DNA of 64,000 nucleotides from Aldrovandia affinis (Eukaryota; Chordata; Actinopteri; Notacanthiformes; Halosauridae): NCBI GenBank assembly GCA_029706075.1, contig JAINUG010000256.1:248001-312000 (forward strand). The letters are read 5' to 3'. Position 1 is the first letter of the stretch, and every line of letters begins with the position of its first letter. A model generated the notes under the pieces. The model had not been told where the DNA came from. It searched no databases and was given only the letters and a program-made list of their open reading frames with translations. Both the position numbers and the translations under genes were made by a program. Of the stretch, positions 34,864 to 45,959 are shown piece after piece.

Positions 34864-36039
34864 AATGCGAGAAGCATAAAAAATACATTTTTGGAACTGG
34901 AGGCTGTCAGGGGTTATGACATTGTTGGGATTACTGAGACATGGCTTGGTGCAGCGGATGGGGATGAATGTAATGTAGAGGGGTACAAATTGTTTAGGAA
35001 GGATAGAACTATTAAAAGAGGAGGGAGAGTGGCCCTTTATGTGAAAGACAATCTTAATGTGCAGGAAATTCCAGGTATAAACTCATTTGTTTCTTGTGAG
35101 GATATCTGGATTAGATTATTGGGACATCATGAGAAGGGCCTTAATATAGGAGTATGCTATAGACCTCCAGCTTCAGACAGTAACATAAATAGTACGCTCT
35201 TTGGTAACATAAAACAAATCTGTGCTGAAACAGAGGCGATAATAATGGGCGACTTCAATTACCCCTCTATTAATTGGGAGATAGTGACAGGTCAGGGCAA
35301 ATGTGAAGAGGAGTTTTTAGATATGGTCAATGACTGCTTTTTGGTACAGTCTGTTACTCAGCCTATGAGAGGGAGATCAATACTGGATCTGGTTTTGTGT
35401 AACAATCCTGATATAATTTGCAGCACAGAGGTAGGAGAACCAATAGGGGCAAGTGAGAACAGTGCAGTTATTTTTTATATTTTTTGGCAAGTTAAGACAG
35501 CCTTCTCTAACTCTCGAATTTTTAATTTTAGACGAGCTGACTTCAATAAAATGAGAGAGAATTTAAGTAATATAGATTGGGTAAAACTTCTAGATTGCAG
35601 AACTGTGAATGAAAAATTGACTATATTTAAAAGGGTTATTGTAGATGTACAGTGTAAATTCATCCCCAAAGTAAGGAAAAATAGGATGAAAAAACAGTCT
35701 CTGCAGTGGATGACTAAATCTTTATGGGACATTTTGAGGCAAAAGAAACGACTGTACAGAGTATATAAACTCACAGAGAAATAACTCACAGAGAAACAAG
35801 TTAGATTATTGTATTATGCGGGCTAAGGCTAAAAAGGAAATAAGATCAGCTAAAAGGCGGTTTGAAATTAAAATTTACCAAGATGCAAAAAGTAATCCTA
35901 AGACGTTTTTTCAATATTGTAGTAAAAAAATGAAAGTTAAGGATGAGGTTAAGTGCATTAAGAATAAGGAAGGAACTTTGGTTTATAATAATAAGGATAT
36001 TGCTAACACACTAAACAGTTACTTTGTTGAGAGCTTTAC

Positions 36040-36276
36040 AAATTCCAAATTCCCAACCCAGACAATATATATTCAATTCATTCCCTCCCTCCTTGCCTCT
36101 CCACTGCGTATCTGATGTGTAGTGTGTTTGTACTGGCGCACTATGGCTGCCGTCGCGTTCACCCAGGTGGGTGCTGCACATTGGTGGTGGTTGAGGTGAG
36201 CTGCTCCTACCATTGTAAAGCGCTTTGGGTTCCTTGAAAGGCGCTATATAAAATCCAATGTTCATTCATTCATTCA
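36040..36276 (+). mobile_element. Short LINE/SINE 3' fragment inserted in the CR1 LINE
   Basis: The insert contains TGGCGCACTATGGCTGCCGT, TGTAAAGCGCTTTGGG and AAGGCGCTATATAAAAT, then CATT repeats, which is an L2-like 3' end common in fish. The other CR1 copy runs straight through this site (GAGAGCTTTAC to TAGAGAAGAGG). TAC flanks both ends. Confidence 0.7.
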
Positions 36277-36922
36277 TACTAGAGAAGAGGTTATAAATAT
36301 GCCTAAATGTATAGACAAGGTACAGAATGTTTTGTAGGACTTTGAGATAAGGGACGTAGAAGTACTACAAAAACTACAAAAACTTAAGACAAATAAGGCA
36401 GCAGGCCCGGATGGCATATATCCCAGAGTACTCAAAGAACTTGGGGAAATGATATATAAACCATTGACAGATATTTTCATTCAATCCATAATCACTGGAG
36501 AAATACCAGATGACTGGAAGCAGGGTAGTATAATTCCAATATATAAGAAGGGGGACCGTACTGACCCAGGGAACTATAGGCCTGTCAGTTGAACTTGCAT
36601 CACATGTAAAATGCTGGAATGTATTATCAGGGATAAGTTGGAATCATTCTTGAAAAATAATAGTATTTTAAGGGAGAGCCAACATGGATTTCTCAAAGGG
36701 AGGTCATGCCTAACAAACCTCCTGGACTTTTTCGAAGAGGCTACAAAGTGTGTTGAACCAGGCTTATGATATTATATATTTGGACTTTCAGAAAGCATTT
36801 GACAAGGTACCACATGAGAGGCTCATTGCGAAAATGAATTCAGTAGGAATTGCAGGAGTAGTTTCAGAGTGGGTTCATAATTGGATGCAAGGGCGAATAC
36901 AAAGAGTAACAGTAGGTGGGGC

Positions 36923-38690
36923 CAGTGGTGTAGTCTACTTTTTTGTAGTGAGTATACTGTTATACTCATCTGTCCTAGAGCAACGCATCCCGGAGCGACA
37001 CCTCATGACTACCATCACAATCAGTAATGCATAGAGAGCATGCAGAAAGACTGGTTATGCGTTATCAACATGTTAATTTATTATAAGCATCACAAGACAT
37101 ATAACAGCCAATAACATTTCCAATAACAATAATGAACAATAATGGAGTAGCAGCATTAACAATGAGCATTTCTGCAGTTCTGTCTCCAACACTTATTCAT
37201 TACAGAATATTAGGAACTATAGAAGAATTAGGAAGTGAGGACACAAAAAGTCCACTTATCTTTCAAAACCATTGTCAAACTTAGGCTATGTACTGTACCA
37301 GCTTAAATGAAAACATCCTAGAATTGCACAAGACAAATTAGCTTCAAACAAGAAAAAACAAAAAAGGTTAATTACTAAATAGGTTTCACCTCAATGAGGG
37401 TTGAGAAGGCACTTAACATACATACTGAGTTCACTGTGTTAGTCCAAAAGCCCTGAAAAAAGGATGGCACACTTATAGACAGCCCAGCTCCTGTTCCAGG
37501 ATGGTAAGAGGTGGAGGGGTAGGGTCACTAAGTGACTGCAGGGGGAGGGTGGATAACTTGATAGTCTACAAAGCTTTCCAAATATGTTTGTACTCAGGCA
37601 TCTGAGGTGCGCATTGCCTCCTTGCTTGCGTAGCAGAGCGATGGCTTCTCAGCCATGTTGTGACGTACTTCCTTGGCTCAAAAAGTGTTACAGGGGGCCC
37701 ATTAATGCTGATCATCATCAAATTACTTATATTAAACAACAACAGTGTAGATCTCTTGTCTGTGCATATATTGTTCATCAGACTGAAGCCCCTTTCACAC
37801 TCAGCAGTGCTGCAAGGGATGGTCTGCATGCATCTTATGAGTGGTTTTAGGCTTTCAGGCTCACTGTCTGGGTGCTCAAGGAAATCTCTCATACCATTAA
37901 CTGCTTGCTCTTTACAAAGATTGAATCGCCTGCACAGTCGTTTCACTTGAGCCTCACCATGCCAGTTGCCTGTATCCAGAATGCTTAGATCATGAAGCAT
38001 TTCATCATCAAATGAGAGGCGCTTCTCCAAGTTGTTTATCAGACTTTGTAGGAATTGCTTTGCATTGATTGGTGTGAGCTTTGCATTTGACTCCAGGGGA
38101 ACCGATCCAAAATGTCCCAAAGCTTGTGCAGTCAGTGCCTCCTCTGATTTTTCTCCTGGGGTGGGGTGTCACACGCAGTATCGCTCCCCTTCTCTCGCAT
38201 TGATTCGCCACACTAACGTTAGCCAAGTTAGCTAGTTCTAGATACATTTAAAATGTAAATATACCTACAATCCTCCGCTATTTCAGTGATGTTAATGATA
38301 TTACGTAACGTATTTCACCTACCAGGTAACGTTACGGTAGCGTCGGGCTCGTTCTCTGAAGCATTACTGTTTAGGACAGCTTCATCCTCAGCTGGTTCCT
38401 TTTCGGTAACAACCGCGTTTTTGTCATCTGCTGCAGTTGTAGTGTCCTCCGAAAAAGCAGTAGCTTCAGGGGCAACCTTTCTAAAACACTGAAAGAGTGT
38501 AGTTTGCTTTCGTTTCATCGTTATATCTCCGTCCCTTCCTTAGTGATTCCCATTCATTGATTTTCATTGAAGTTACAAAAATGATGTTGTTACGTATCCT
38601 CACGCATTTTAAAGAGCGTATACGGAAATCAATGAGCTATTCTAGTGGGTATACGGCGTATACCTGCATATCACGTAGACTACACCACTG
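36923..38690 (-). mobile_element. hAT transposon with perfect 8-bp TSD
   Basis: Terminal inverted repeats CAGTGGTGTAGTCTAC lie at 36923-36938 and 38675-38690. GGTGGGGC flanks both ends (36915-36922 and 38691-38698). Removing element and one duplicate restores the CR1 protein reading VTVGGAVSDLGAVGSGVPQG without any scar. The 1.77-kb length and partial gene show it is internally deleted. Confidence 0.95.
37566..38518 (-). pseudogene. hAT transposase, N-terminal and C-terminal parts
   Basis: An N-terminal piece at 38518-38315 begins MKRKQTTLFQCFRKV. A C-terminal piece at 38120-37566 contains IPCSTAECERGFSLMNNICT and LLFNISNLMMISINGPP, which is the hATC dimerisation domain. The family resembles the KIAA1586-like hAT group. 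The catalytic core between the two pieces is deleted, so this copy could only move with help from another transposase. Confidence 0.8.
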
Positions 38691-39167
38691 GGTGGGGCCG
38701 TATCTGACCTCGGTGCTGTGGGCAGTGGTGTCCCGCAGGGATCGGTGCTGGGACCTCTGCTCTTCCTTATTTACATAAATGATCTTGACATGGACGTTAG
38801 TAGCAAAATAGTTAAATTTGCAGATGATACTAAACTTGGGGGTTTGGCAAACAGTTTGGAATCGACTAAAGTAATCCAAGATGACTTAAACAAAATCCAA
38901 AAATGGGCAGATACATGGCAGATGACATTCAATATTGCTAAATGTAAAGTTATGCATGTGGGAAATAAAAACATTAGACAGGAGTATTTTATTGGAGGAG
39001 AAAAGTTAGTAGGTGTTCAATTTGAAAAGGACTTAGGAATTGTTGTTGATCAAAGCCTACCTGCTTCAAAGCAGTGTGCTACAGCAGTGAAAAAAGCCAA
39101 CAGGATGCTGGGATACATAGCAAAAAGTATAAATCCAAGGAGGTTATATTAACGTTATATAATGCCT

Positions 39168-39680
39168 TTGTCAGACCCCACTTGGGCTCACCCAACCCCC
39201 CATTCGGCCCATCTAGGCTCATCATGTCCTAATCTAAAGAGTATCTAGTACTACATCTAGCCTGGACTTGAATAGCCCAAGCGTTTCTGCCTCTACTACC
39301 TGACCTGGCAAGCTGTTCCAGGCATTGACAACTCTCTGTGTAAAGAAAAACTTCCTAATATCTGTGCCTATATTTGCCTTTAACTAATTTCCACCTGTGG
39401 GCTCTTGTTCTGCTGACCCCACTTATCTTAAAAAATCTTTGGTATTTTACTTTGTTAATCCCTTTTAGGGAACCTCAATCAAATCCCCCCTAAGTCTCTG
39501 TTTGCTAAGTTTAAATAGATTGAGTGCCTTAAGTCTTAACTTTTACCTTTCATACCAGGTATCAGTTTAGTTGCCCTTCTTTGGACTTTTTCACGAGCTT
39601 CTATATCTTTCTTGTAGTGTGGTGCCCAGAACTGCACACAGTATTCTAAGTGCGGTCTGACAAAGGCATTATATAACCTG
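39168..39680 (-). mobile_element. Inverted 3' end of the CR1 LINE
   Basis: Read on the minus strand, it continues the reverse transcriptase C-terminus ([18 protein letters not shown], then APHYKKDIE and [10 protein letters not shown]) and the 3' region with CCTGGAACAGCTTGCCAGG. The preceding plus-strand part ends at the same codons ([10 protein letters not shown]), so about 20-30 bases are present on both sides of the junction in opposite orientations. Confidence 0.85.
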
Positions 39681-39742
39681 TGCCATTGCTCACTACACAC
39701 CACCTAATGTTGAGAAAGAGAGATTTATTTATCAAATTAAAT

Positions 39743-39891
39743 GGTTCTGTGTGGCTCAGTAGGTAGAGCATGGCATTGACAACACTTAGGTTGTGGGTTC
39801 AATTCCCACTAGGACCACGTACTGAAAAATGTATGCATTCACAACTTTAAGTCACTTCGGATAAAAGCATCGGCTAATAAGCATATATCAT
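39743..39891 (+). mobile_element. tRNA-derived SINE (family 1, copy 1)
   Basis: The head has A-box TGGCTCAGTAGG and B-box GGTTCAATTCC. The tail, GTCACTTCGGATAAAAGCAT CGGCTAA, is an L2-like tail shared by many fish SINEs. ATTAAAT flanks both ends (39736-39742 and 39892-39898). Confidence 0.85.
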
Positions 39892-40176
39892 ATTAAATAA
39901 GAGATATTTATATGGCCAGATGCAGAGGCCATTTTATATACCGGGTAATCCCCTGCTCTGTGCTATGGAATCTTTAAACACCACAGCAAGTCAAGGATTT
40001 GACAAGTTCTCAGTCTAGGTTTTAAACTCAGGAACAGTTTTGTGACCTCACTAACTGCACACATGCCTGCATGCTTCCATTTCTTTGGAAAGTGACTACA
40101 GCATAAACCTGTGGATGGTTTACTCTGTCCAGTATCAACTCACACTTATTCCCATGTTTAACAGTATGGCACTCAC

Positions 40177-41290
40177 ATCAATGGCAGCATCAGTCTGGAT
40201 GTAGTCCATTTAGGAGTTGGAAAGTCCTAGCTCATGGCTGTCCCTCTGCACAGAGCTGACGATACCTGGCGTGATGGTGTTCTAAAGGGCATATGGGCTC
40301 CCCATAGCAACCACAAACTCGCCCTGCCGCACATCTGCTGATGCTCCCAGGGCAAGGGTGGGGAGAGGGTGCTGGGATATGAAAGTGTGTCACCTGTTAC
40401 CAACATCATCTGTTTATTATTATTGTTATTATTTTTTAAGTTGTTGTCCTGGTACAAAACCATTTGCTGCTAAAATCCCCTGTTATGAAACAAGTTTGTA
40501 TTTTAAGGGGACTTGGTTTACTATAGTAGCTAGTATACACCCAGGAAGCCTGTCAGACTGAGTCCATGGGTAGATTCACTGGAACATCAAAGGGTTACCT
40601 GCAAGCAGCTTACCCAAGATAAAAACATATTGTACCAGATTCAATCTACCCACAATACATTTAGTGTAAGAAATGTAATGATAATAGTGTGAAAAAAATT
40701 ACAAGAGTGTAATATATTGTCCTTAATTTTTAGGACAAATAGCACAGAGCATAAAGTAATCTAGGTGCTTGTTTTAAAATTATATAAATTAACCAAAGGT
40801 GACAATTCAGAGCACTGAATTCCAAAGGAAATTGAATTATTTTATTTTTTATACATTTAGCAAAACAGAGAATGGGCATTAGAAAACAAATAAAATTAGT
40901 GTCCAACAATCGTACACATTTTTTTACTTGAATTCCTTTTCTTTTTTGTATTCAAGTGAAACCTCTGCTGTAGGCATTCTTAGCAGGAAATATATATCAA
41001 ATATTTTTGGCAGACTAAAAGATTCCTCTCCGAGTAACATAACCTGTAGCATGTCGGCAGCAACCTGTCCACTGTTTGCTCTACGACCTACCTGAGCGCA
41101 GATGGTGATGGTGGCGATGTCCGCAAATTGGCGTTGTATGCCTCCCCATTAGCCAACCTAACCCGGACCCCGTTTGTTGGCAACCACATGTGGCATTTGT
41201 CACAATGAGCCCCTCTCTGCTGATGATGAACCCAGAGCCAGAGAATCGAGATGGGGACTTCCCAGCCAGAGAATGGGTGACTAGCAAGTA
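40177..41290 (-). pseudogene. HTRA2-like mitochondrial serine protease, pseudogene
   Basis: HTRA2 is a trimeric serine protease of the mitochondrial intermembrane space. Two exon-like blocks are seen. At about 41110-41285 the residues HPFSGWEVPIS, SGSGFIISREGLIVTNA, HVVANKRG and RVRLANGEAYNANL appear in shifting frames; a single extra A just before the catalytic His codon causes one shift. At 40177 to about 40375 the block reads [20 protein letters not shown], then MGSPYAL, stop, NTITPGIVSSVQRD, ELGLSNS, stop, MDYIQTDAAID, with a good donor GTGAGT. The wording matches HTRA2 rather than HTRA1. The catalytic Ser exon (GNSGGPL) was not found. The 5' end is cut by a hAT end at 41287. Fish carry many htra2-like copies, so this may be a dead duplicate. 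Confidence 0.82.
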
Positions 41291-41412
41291 GGAATGCACC
41301 GATATGAAAATTCTGGACCGATACTAATAATTCAAATAACACAATCGGCTGATACAGATCATTTGTTATTTATTATCCTATTGTGGCCTGGCAAAAAAAT
41401 TAAATAATCATA

Positions 41413-41880
41413 ATTGACTAGAACAAAGAAGTATGAGCACATTAGTCCTGTGTTAGCGTCACTTCACTGGCTTCCTATAAACTATTGTGTAGACTATAAG
41501 GTACTTCTCTTAACTTATAAGGTGTTGCATGGACTTGCACCCTCTTATTTGACCGCAGACCATGTCATCCTGGATTGCCCGATTTATCGGGCACCCAATG
41601 GGATCCATGGTCTGTCGGCTTTGGATGACGACACGGTGACATGGCTGCTGGAGGTGTGCCCCGAAATATAGCCTGGGTGAACCCCCTCTAGGCTTGAGGT
41701 GGTAAAAGGATAGCCCCTCGGCCCCGAGCCTAGGGGAGCAGGAAAAGAATATACCCAAACAAAGAAGAAGATTTGACGGATCTACTTCATCCCTACAATC
41801 CCCCACGTTCACTTCATTCACAAGATGCAGGCAACTTGGTAGTCCCTAGAATATCAAAAAATACAGCAGGTGTTATCACT
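41413..41880 (+). mobile_element. L2-type LINE C-terminal fragment
   Basis: The frame reads KKYEHISPVLASLHWLPINY and LHGLAPSYLT, then after an insertion DLLHPYNPPRSLHSQDAG and NLVVPRISKNTAG. This corresponds to 8630-8830 of LINE copy 1. C-rich sequence after it (41880-42170) may be the LINE 3' region. Confidence 0.8.
41554..41770 (+). mobile_element. LINE 3' tail insertion with 7-bp TSD
   Basis: ATTTGAC is present at 41547-41553 and 41771-41777. The insert encodes [16 protein letters not shown] to WLLEVCPEI, a stop and a 3' region ending AAACAAAGAAGAAG. It is the same family and nearly the same sequence as 7466-7741, but more strongly 5'-truncated. Confidence 0.88.
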
Positions 41881-42931
41881 CTACTCTTTCCCCTGATCCG
41901 GTGTGATATTTATCATAGTCATAATTGCACCTTTCCTCTTTTCTCCCCGGCTTCGTGGCAACTGCCCGGAGCTCACCTGCCCCAGAGTCAACCCCCCACC
42001 CCTGCCATGTGTTAGCCGGATGCCGCTGGCCCGGACCCTAGCTGCTGGTTCCATCCCCCGCCCTGCCCTGGTATCTGGAGGGATGAGGTCCACCCCACCC
42101 CTACACTTAGAATGCCCTTCCGATGGTCTGTTAAGCCTCATGAGCCTCAAGGACTATTTGTTTTGTTTTTCTCTGTAACCCACAATTTTCCAGGAGTTCA
42201 TCTCGATTGCCTTTTAAGGGGTCAGGGAATAATTTTCCAGTCTCCCACAGAATCGGTTGTCTTTCTTCACCTTGTAATATACCCACACAGCCAATATTTT
42301 CTTCGCTTGACAGTGTCAACAAACAGCACGTTTGAAAGCAACTAGAATAGTGTGCATTAGAGCTGGATGATAACCAAATTTTACACCGTTATCGCTATTA
42401 CAATTATCAACTGCGGCAAATGTACAAATGTCGATGATTGCGGTTAGGCTATAACATTGTTGTGTTGTGTGAATAATTCCTGCATTCATTTTGGTCTTTT
42501 TCCATCCGCAACACACAACACAGCAACATAGCTAATCACAGCGAGCCTTGATATGAAGCGCAACTTCACTGTTGTGAAGCCAGAGGAAAGCGTCATCAAA
42601 GCACCAAACTTGGAGCTAGTGAAGCATGGAGTGAATTTGTTAAGTCAGTAAACCCACTAACTAGGGTAGGCCAAGACGTCAAAACGTAACAACGAGATTG
42701 AAGACGAATGGAGTTTAGTCTCTAAGAAAGGCTGCACATCAGGTGTATTGGGTTACTTTGGTTAAAAACGAGCTGACAAAGATCAGAAAGGAGGCATATC
42801 CTGCAAGTACTGTAACAACGCAGTCCCAGCAGCACAAAGTCACAAAAAGGAATATGAAGAATGTATGGTGAAAAAAAGAAAGGCAGAGGCAAGCAAAAAA
42901 TCATATGCAGACACGAAAAGGAAGCCATATA

Positions 42932-43640
42932 CACTTTATGTGGCCAGTGGCCACTTTATTAGGTACACCTGCTCGTTAATGCAATTATCTAATCAGTCAA
43001 TCTTGTGGCAGCAACTCAATGTATAAAAGCATGCAGACATGGTCAAGAGGTTCAGTTGTTGTTCAGACCAAAACTCAGAATGGGGAAAAAATTTGATCTA
43101 AGTGACTTTGACCATGGAATGATTGTTGGTGCCAGACGGGGTGGTGTGAGTATCTCAGAAACTGCTGATCTCATGGGATTTTCACGCACAACAGTCTCTA
43201 GAGTTTATAGAGAATGGTGCAAAAAACAAAAAACATCCAGTGAGCGGCAGTTCTGTGGGCAAACACAGTCCACCAAACACAGAGTCTTGTTGCTGACTAT
43301 GTGCATCCCTTTATGGACACAATCTACCCATGTTCTAATGGCTACTTCTAGCAGGATAATGTGCCATGTCACAAAGCACACGTCATCTCAAGCTGGTTTC
43401 ACAAACATGACAATGAGTTCAGTGCATACCAATGGCCTCCACAGTTACCAGATCTCATTCCAATCACCCAGCACCTTTGGGATGTGGTGGAACAGGAGAT
43501 TCGCAACATGAATGTGCAGCCGACAAATCAGCAGCAACTGCGTGATGCTATCATGTCAACATGGACCAGAATCTCTGAGGAATGTTTCCAGCACCTTGTT
43601 GAATCCATGCCACGAAGAATTCCGGATATTCCTAATTAAA
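42932..43640 (+). mobile_element. Tc1-like transposon, internally deleted
   Basis: The start GGCCACTTTATTAGGTACAC matches the terminus of a widespread fish Tc1 family. The reverse-complement terminus is missing on the right, so it is also truncated. Confidence 0.82.
43080..43639 (+). pseudogene. Tc1 transposase, N- and C-terminal parts
   Basis: The N-terminal helix-turn-helix part starts MGKKFDLSDFDHGMIVGARR and continues ISETADLMGFSRTTVSRVYR. The middle of the catalytic domain is deleted after about residue 65. The last part (43361-43639, other frame) reads WPPQLPDLIPITQHLWDVVE and ends with PRRIPDIPN. Deletion and frameshift make it non-functional. Confidence 0.85.
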
Positions 43641-44089
43641 TACATTCATATATTTGTATTTGTTTAGGCAAAGTGCAAACTTTGAAATTATACTTGAAAA
43701 TGTACTGCACAAACAAGCATAGAATGATAAAGTTGTGTTTGAATATCTGTTTATACTCAGCTTTATTTCCGCATACAAATTATCTTTTCAATATCGTTAT
43801 GGAAGTATTTGGTCAACATATCATGCGAATTATTTTTGGCCATATCGCCCAGCTCTAGCATGCATCTTGTGCAAGACTGCTTGGAGTATCAGTGCTTGTG
43901 ATAGCTAATCAATCGCAGCATCGTCAGAAGAGTAAATTATGTGTGGTGTCCGTCAGCTTAGCCTGTAAATAAAATATGTTGCCGTTCCATTCAAGTTTGA
44001 ACATTTAGATTAGACTTGACGCAACACAAATTGACAGGTAATTATTGGCCACTGCCATCGGTAAATTTGATCTTATCGGACGATAAGCC

Positions 44090-44254
44090 CTGTGATTCCC
44101 TGTGGCTCAGTTGGTAGAGCATGGCGTAGGCAATGCTTAGGTTGTGGGTTCGATTCCCACTGGGACCACATATAGTGAAAAATGTATGCATTCACTACTG
44201 TAAGTCGCTTTGGATAAAAGTGTCTGCTAAATGGCATATATTATATTATTATAT
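44090..44254 (+). mobile_element. tRNA-derived SINE (family 1, copy 2)
   Basis: A-box TGGCTCAGTTGG and B-box GGTTCGATTCC form a tRNA-like head. The tail GTCGCTTTGGATAAAAGTGT CTGCTAA matches the copy at 39743. TAAGCC flanks both ends (44084-44089 and 44255-44260). Confidence 0.88.
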
Positions 44255-45959
44255 TAAGCCGGTTGCCCAGGAAACACAGTGCCACACTGGCTGGTCAGGG
44301 AAATAATTTTCTTGAATATGGACTTACAGACCTGATGACAGACAGTGTTCTGCACACCCGCCCCCAACCCAAACAGACCCACATGCAGATCTACTGGTAC
44401 AGCAAGCTAACAGCATTGCAAGGTGGAATATGTATGAGCTGGAATCTGATCAAGATGAAGAGCAGGTAACACCTACTGAACCCTCGCACTGCACAGGACG
44501 TACTGCAATGGTAAGGGAATTTTTTTTAAACAATATATCATGTATTAGGATGCAAGTGTGCAGTACACTCTATTAGGGTATAATTTAGCAAGCTAGCTAA
44601 TTTTTGCTAACACTGTGCACAGTTATGGTTTGCAACATACAATAAAATAAAGATAAAGATGTGGCTAACAACATGCTCACCTAGACTGTTCCTCTTTAGT
44701 TCAGAGGAGACACATAGTTGCACTGATGGCTAAATGAAAGAGGAGCATCATTTTGAGTTATTTCACAGCTGTGAATGAAAATGTCACAAACTGCGATGTA
44801 TGTAGGAAGGCTGTTTGCTACTGTGGCAACACCCCCAATTTCTTTAAGCACATTAGAAAAAACCATGAGCAAGAGAACTTGGAGCTGCAAAAGAAAATAA
44901 GGGAGGAGGAGGAAGGAAATGCCCCAGCAGCCGGAGACAGAGTTCACTGGCAGTCTTTTCATAAAGGCAAGGAATAGCCAGGTATATAGTAGTGAGATTA
45001 ATATTTTAGTCAAATTGGATCTTCAGTGTTAGTTAATGTTACATTTTCAAACTGTAATTGGTCATAATTAGTTGTTACTGTAGCAGACTATATTCAGGCA
45101 TTCAAGTAATATATTCAGCCCATTGAAACTTATCTAAATTAACTGAATTGAAAAAAATAATACTGTATACCTGAAACCTGAAATATGAAAATGGCTGAAT
45201 ATAATTACCTTTTTGTGTCACTGTGAAAGGTATAGGATTGCTATATTTAGGCTATACATGTAGGCTTCCATAGGCTATAGACCTAATTATTTTGTTATTT
45301 CACCTAGGTGATTCCCCAAGAGCAAGTCTTGCAGAAAGGACCTTCACCCTCTCTCTGTGGTTGAAGATGAGTTTTAGAAATTGTGTTAAGACCCTTGATC
45401 CACGCTACAACATTCCAAGTAGGAAATGATTAATGGAAGGGAAAGTAGCAGCAATGTATGAAGAATGCTGCTCAAAAGTGAAAAGATTTTTGGATGGTGC
45501 AAACAATGTGGTACTCACAACAGGCATGTGGACATCAAGAGCCACAGAGGCTTATTTAACTCATACCATGTTGTTGATGAGAACTGGAAAATGTAGGCAT
45601 CTGTCCTAGAAACCAGTAGTTTTGCAGGACAGCACAGCACTGACAACATTTGCTCAGGATTAAGAAGAATCATAAGAACATAAGAACATAAGAATACATA
45701 ACAACGAGTGTTCGGCCCATCTAGGCTAGTCATGTCCTAATCTAAAGGGTATCTAGTACTGCATCTAGCCTGGACTTGAATAGCCCAAGTGTTTCTGCCT
45801 CTACAACCTGACCTGGCAAGCTGTTCCAGGCATTGACAACTCTCTGTGTAAAGAAAAACTTCCTAATATCTGTGCGGAATTTGCCTTTAACTAATTTCCA
45901 CCTGTGGCCTCTTGGTATGCTGAACCCACTTATCTTAAAAAAAAGGCATTATATAACAT

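Larger units (their letters stand above)
34880..39165 (+). pseudogene. CR1 ORF2: endonuclease and reverse transcriptase
   Basis: The endonuclease is long and open (34891-35784): YDIVGITETWLGAADGDE, IGVCYRPPASD and IIMGDFNYPSINWE. Reverse transcriptase follows: LKTNKAAGPDGIYPRVLKE, DDWKQGSIIPIYKKGDR, NYRPVS and a stop at 36590, then YLDFQKAFDKVPHERL. After the hAT insertion come [16 protein letters not shown] and VKFADDTKLGG with the FADD box (about 38815-38835), ending LGIVVDQSLPASKQC. Stops at 36592 and near 36767, a frame break near 35785 and the 36040 insertion inactivate it. Confidence 0.9.
34525..39680 (+). mobile_element. CR1-type LINE retrotransposon with inverted 3' end
   Basis: The order is an ORF1 remnant, endonuclease and reverse transcriptase, all on the plus strand, and then at 39168-39680 the remaining C-terminal coding and 3' end on the minus strand. 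Insertions at 36040-36276 and 36923-38690 are later events. Its protein is nearly identical to the minus-strand copy at 45.7-51.7 kb, so both belong to one family. Confidence 0.88.
42353..43858 (+). mobile_element. hAT element with BED-finger remnant
   Basis: The termini AGAGCTGGATGATAA and TATCGCCCAGCTCT are inverted repeats of a kind common to fish hAT. Flanks GTGTGCAT and GCATGCAT could be a decayed 8-bp duplication. A decayed coding stretch at 42735-42900 reads GGISCKYCNNAVPAAQSHKK, half of a BED zinc finger. A Tc1 element interrupts it. Confidence 0.6.
41287..44089. mobile_element. hAT composite (copy B), heavily nested
   Basis: The left end GTAGGAATGCACCGATATGA resembles the inverted right end of copy A (1476-1496). 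Flanks at 42170-42350 and 43860-44089 are shared with copy A. Inside lie an L2 fragment, a LINE tail, a smaller hAT and a Tc1 element, each listed separately. The right part stops at a SINE insertion. Confidence 0.5.

Noticed and set aside
37584-37950. Plus-strand open frames across the hAT element
   Set aside because: They are the antisense of the hATC dimerisation domain.
39750-39825. Possible tRNA gene
   Set aside because: The tRNA-like sequence is the head of a SINE with target duplications and a LINE-type tail; the same holds for 44096-44168, 46295-46370 and 63700-63770.
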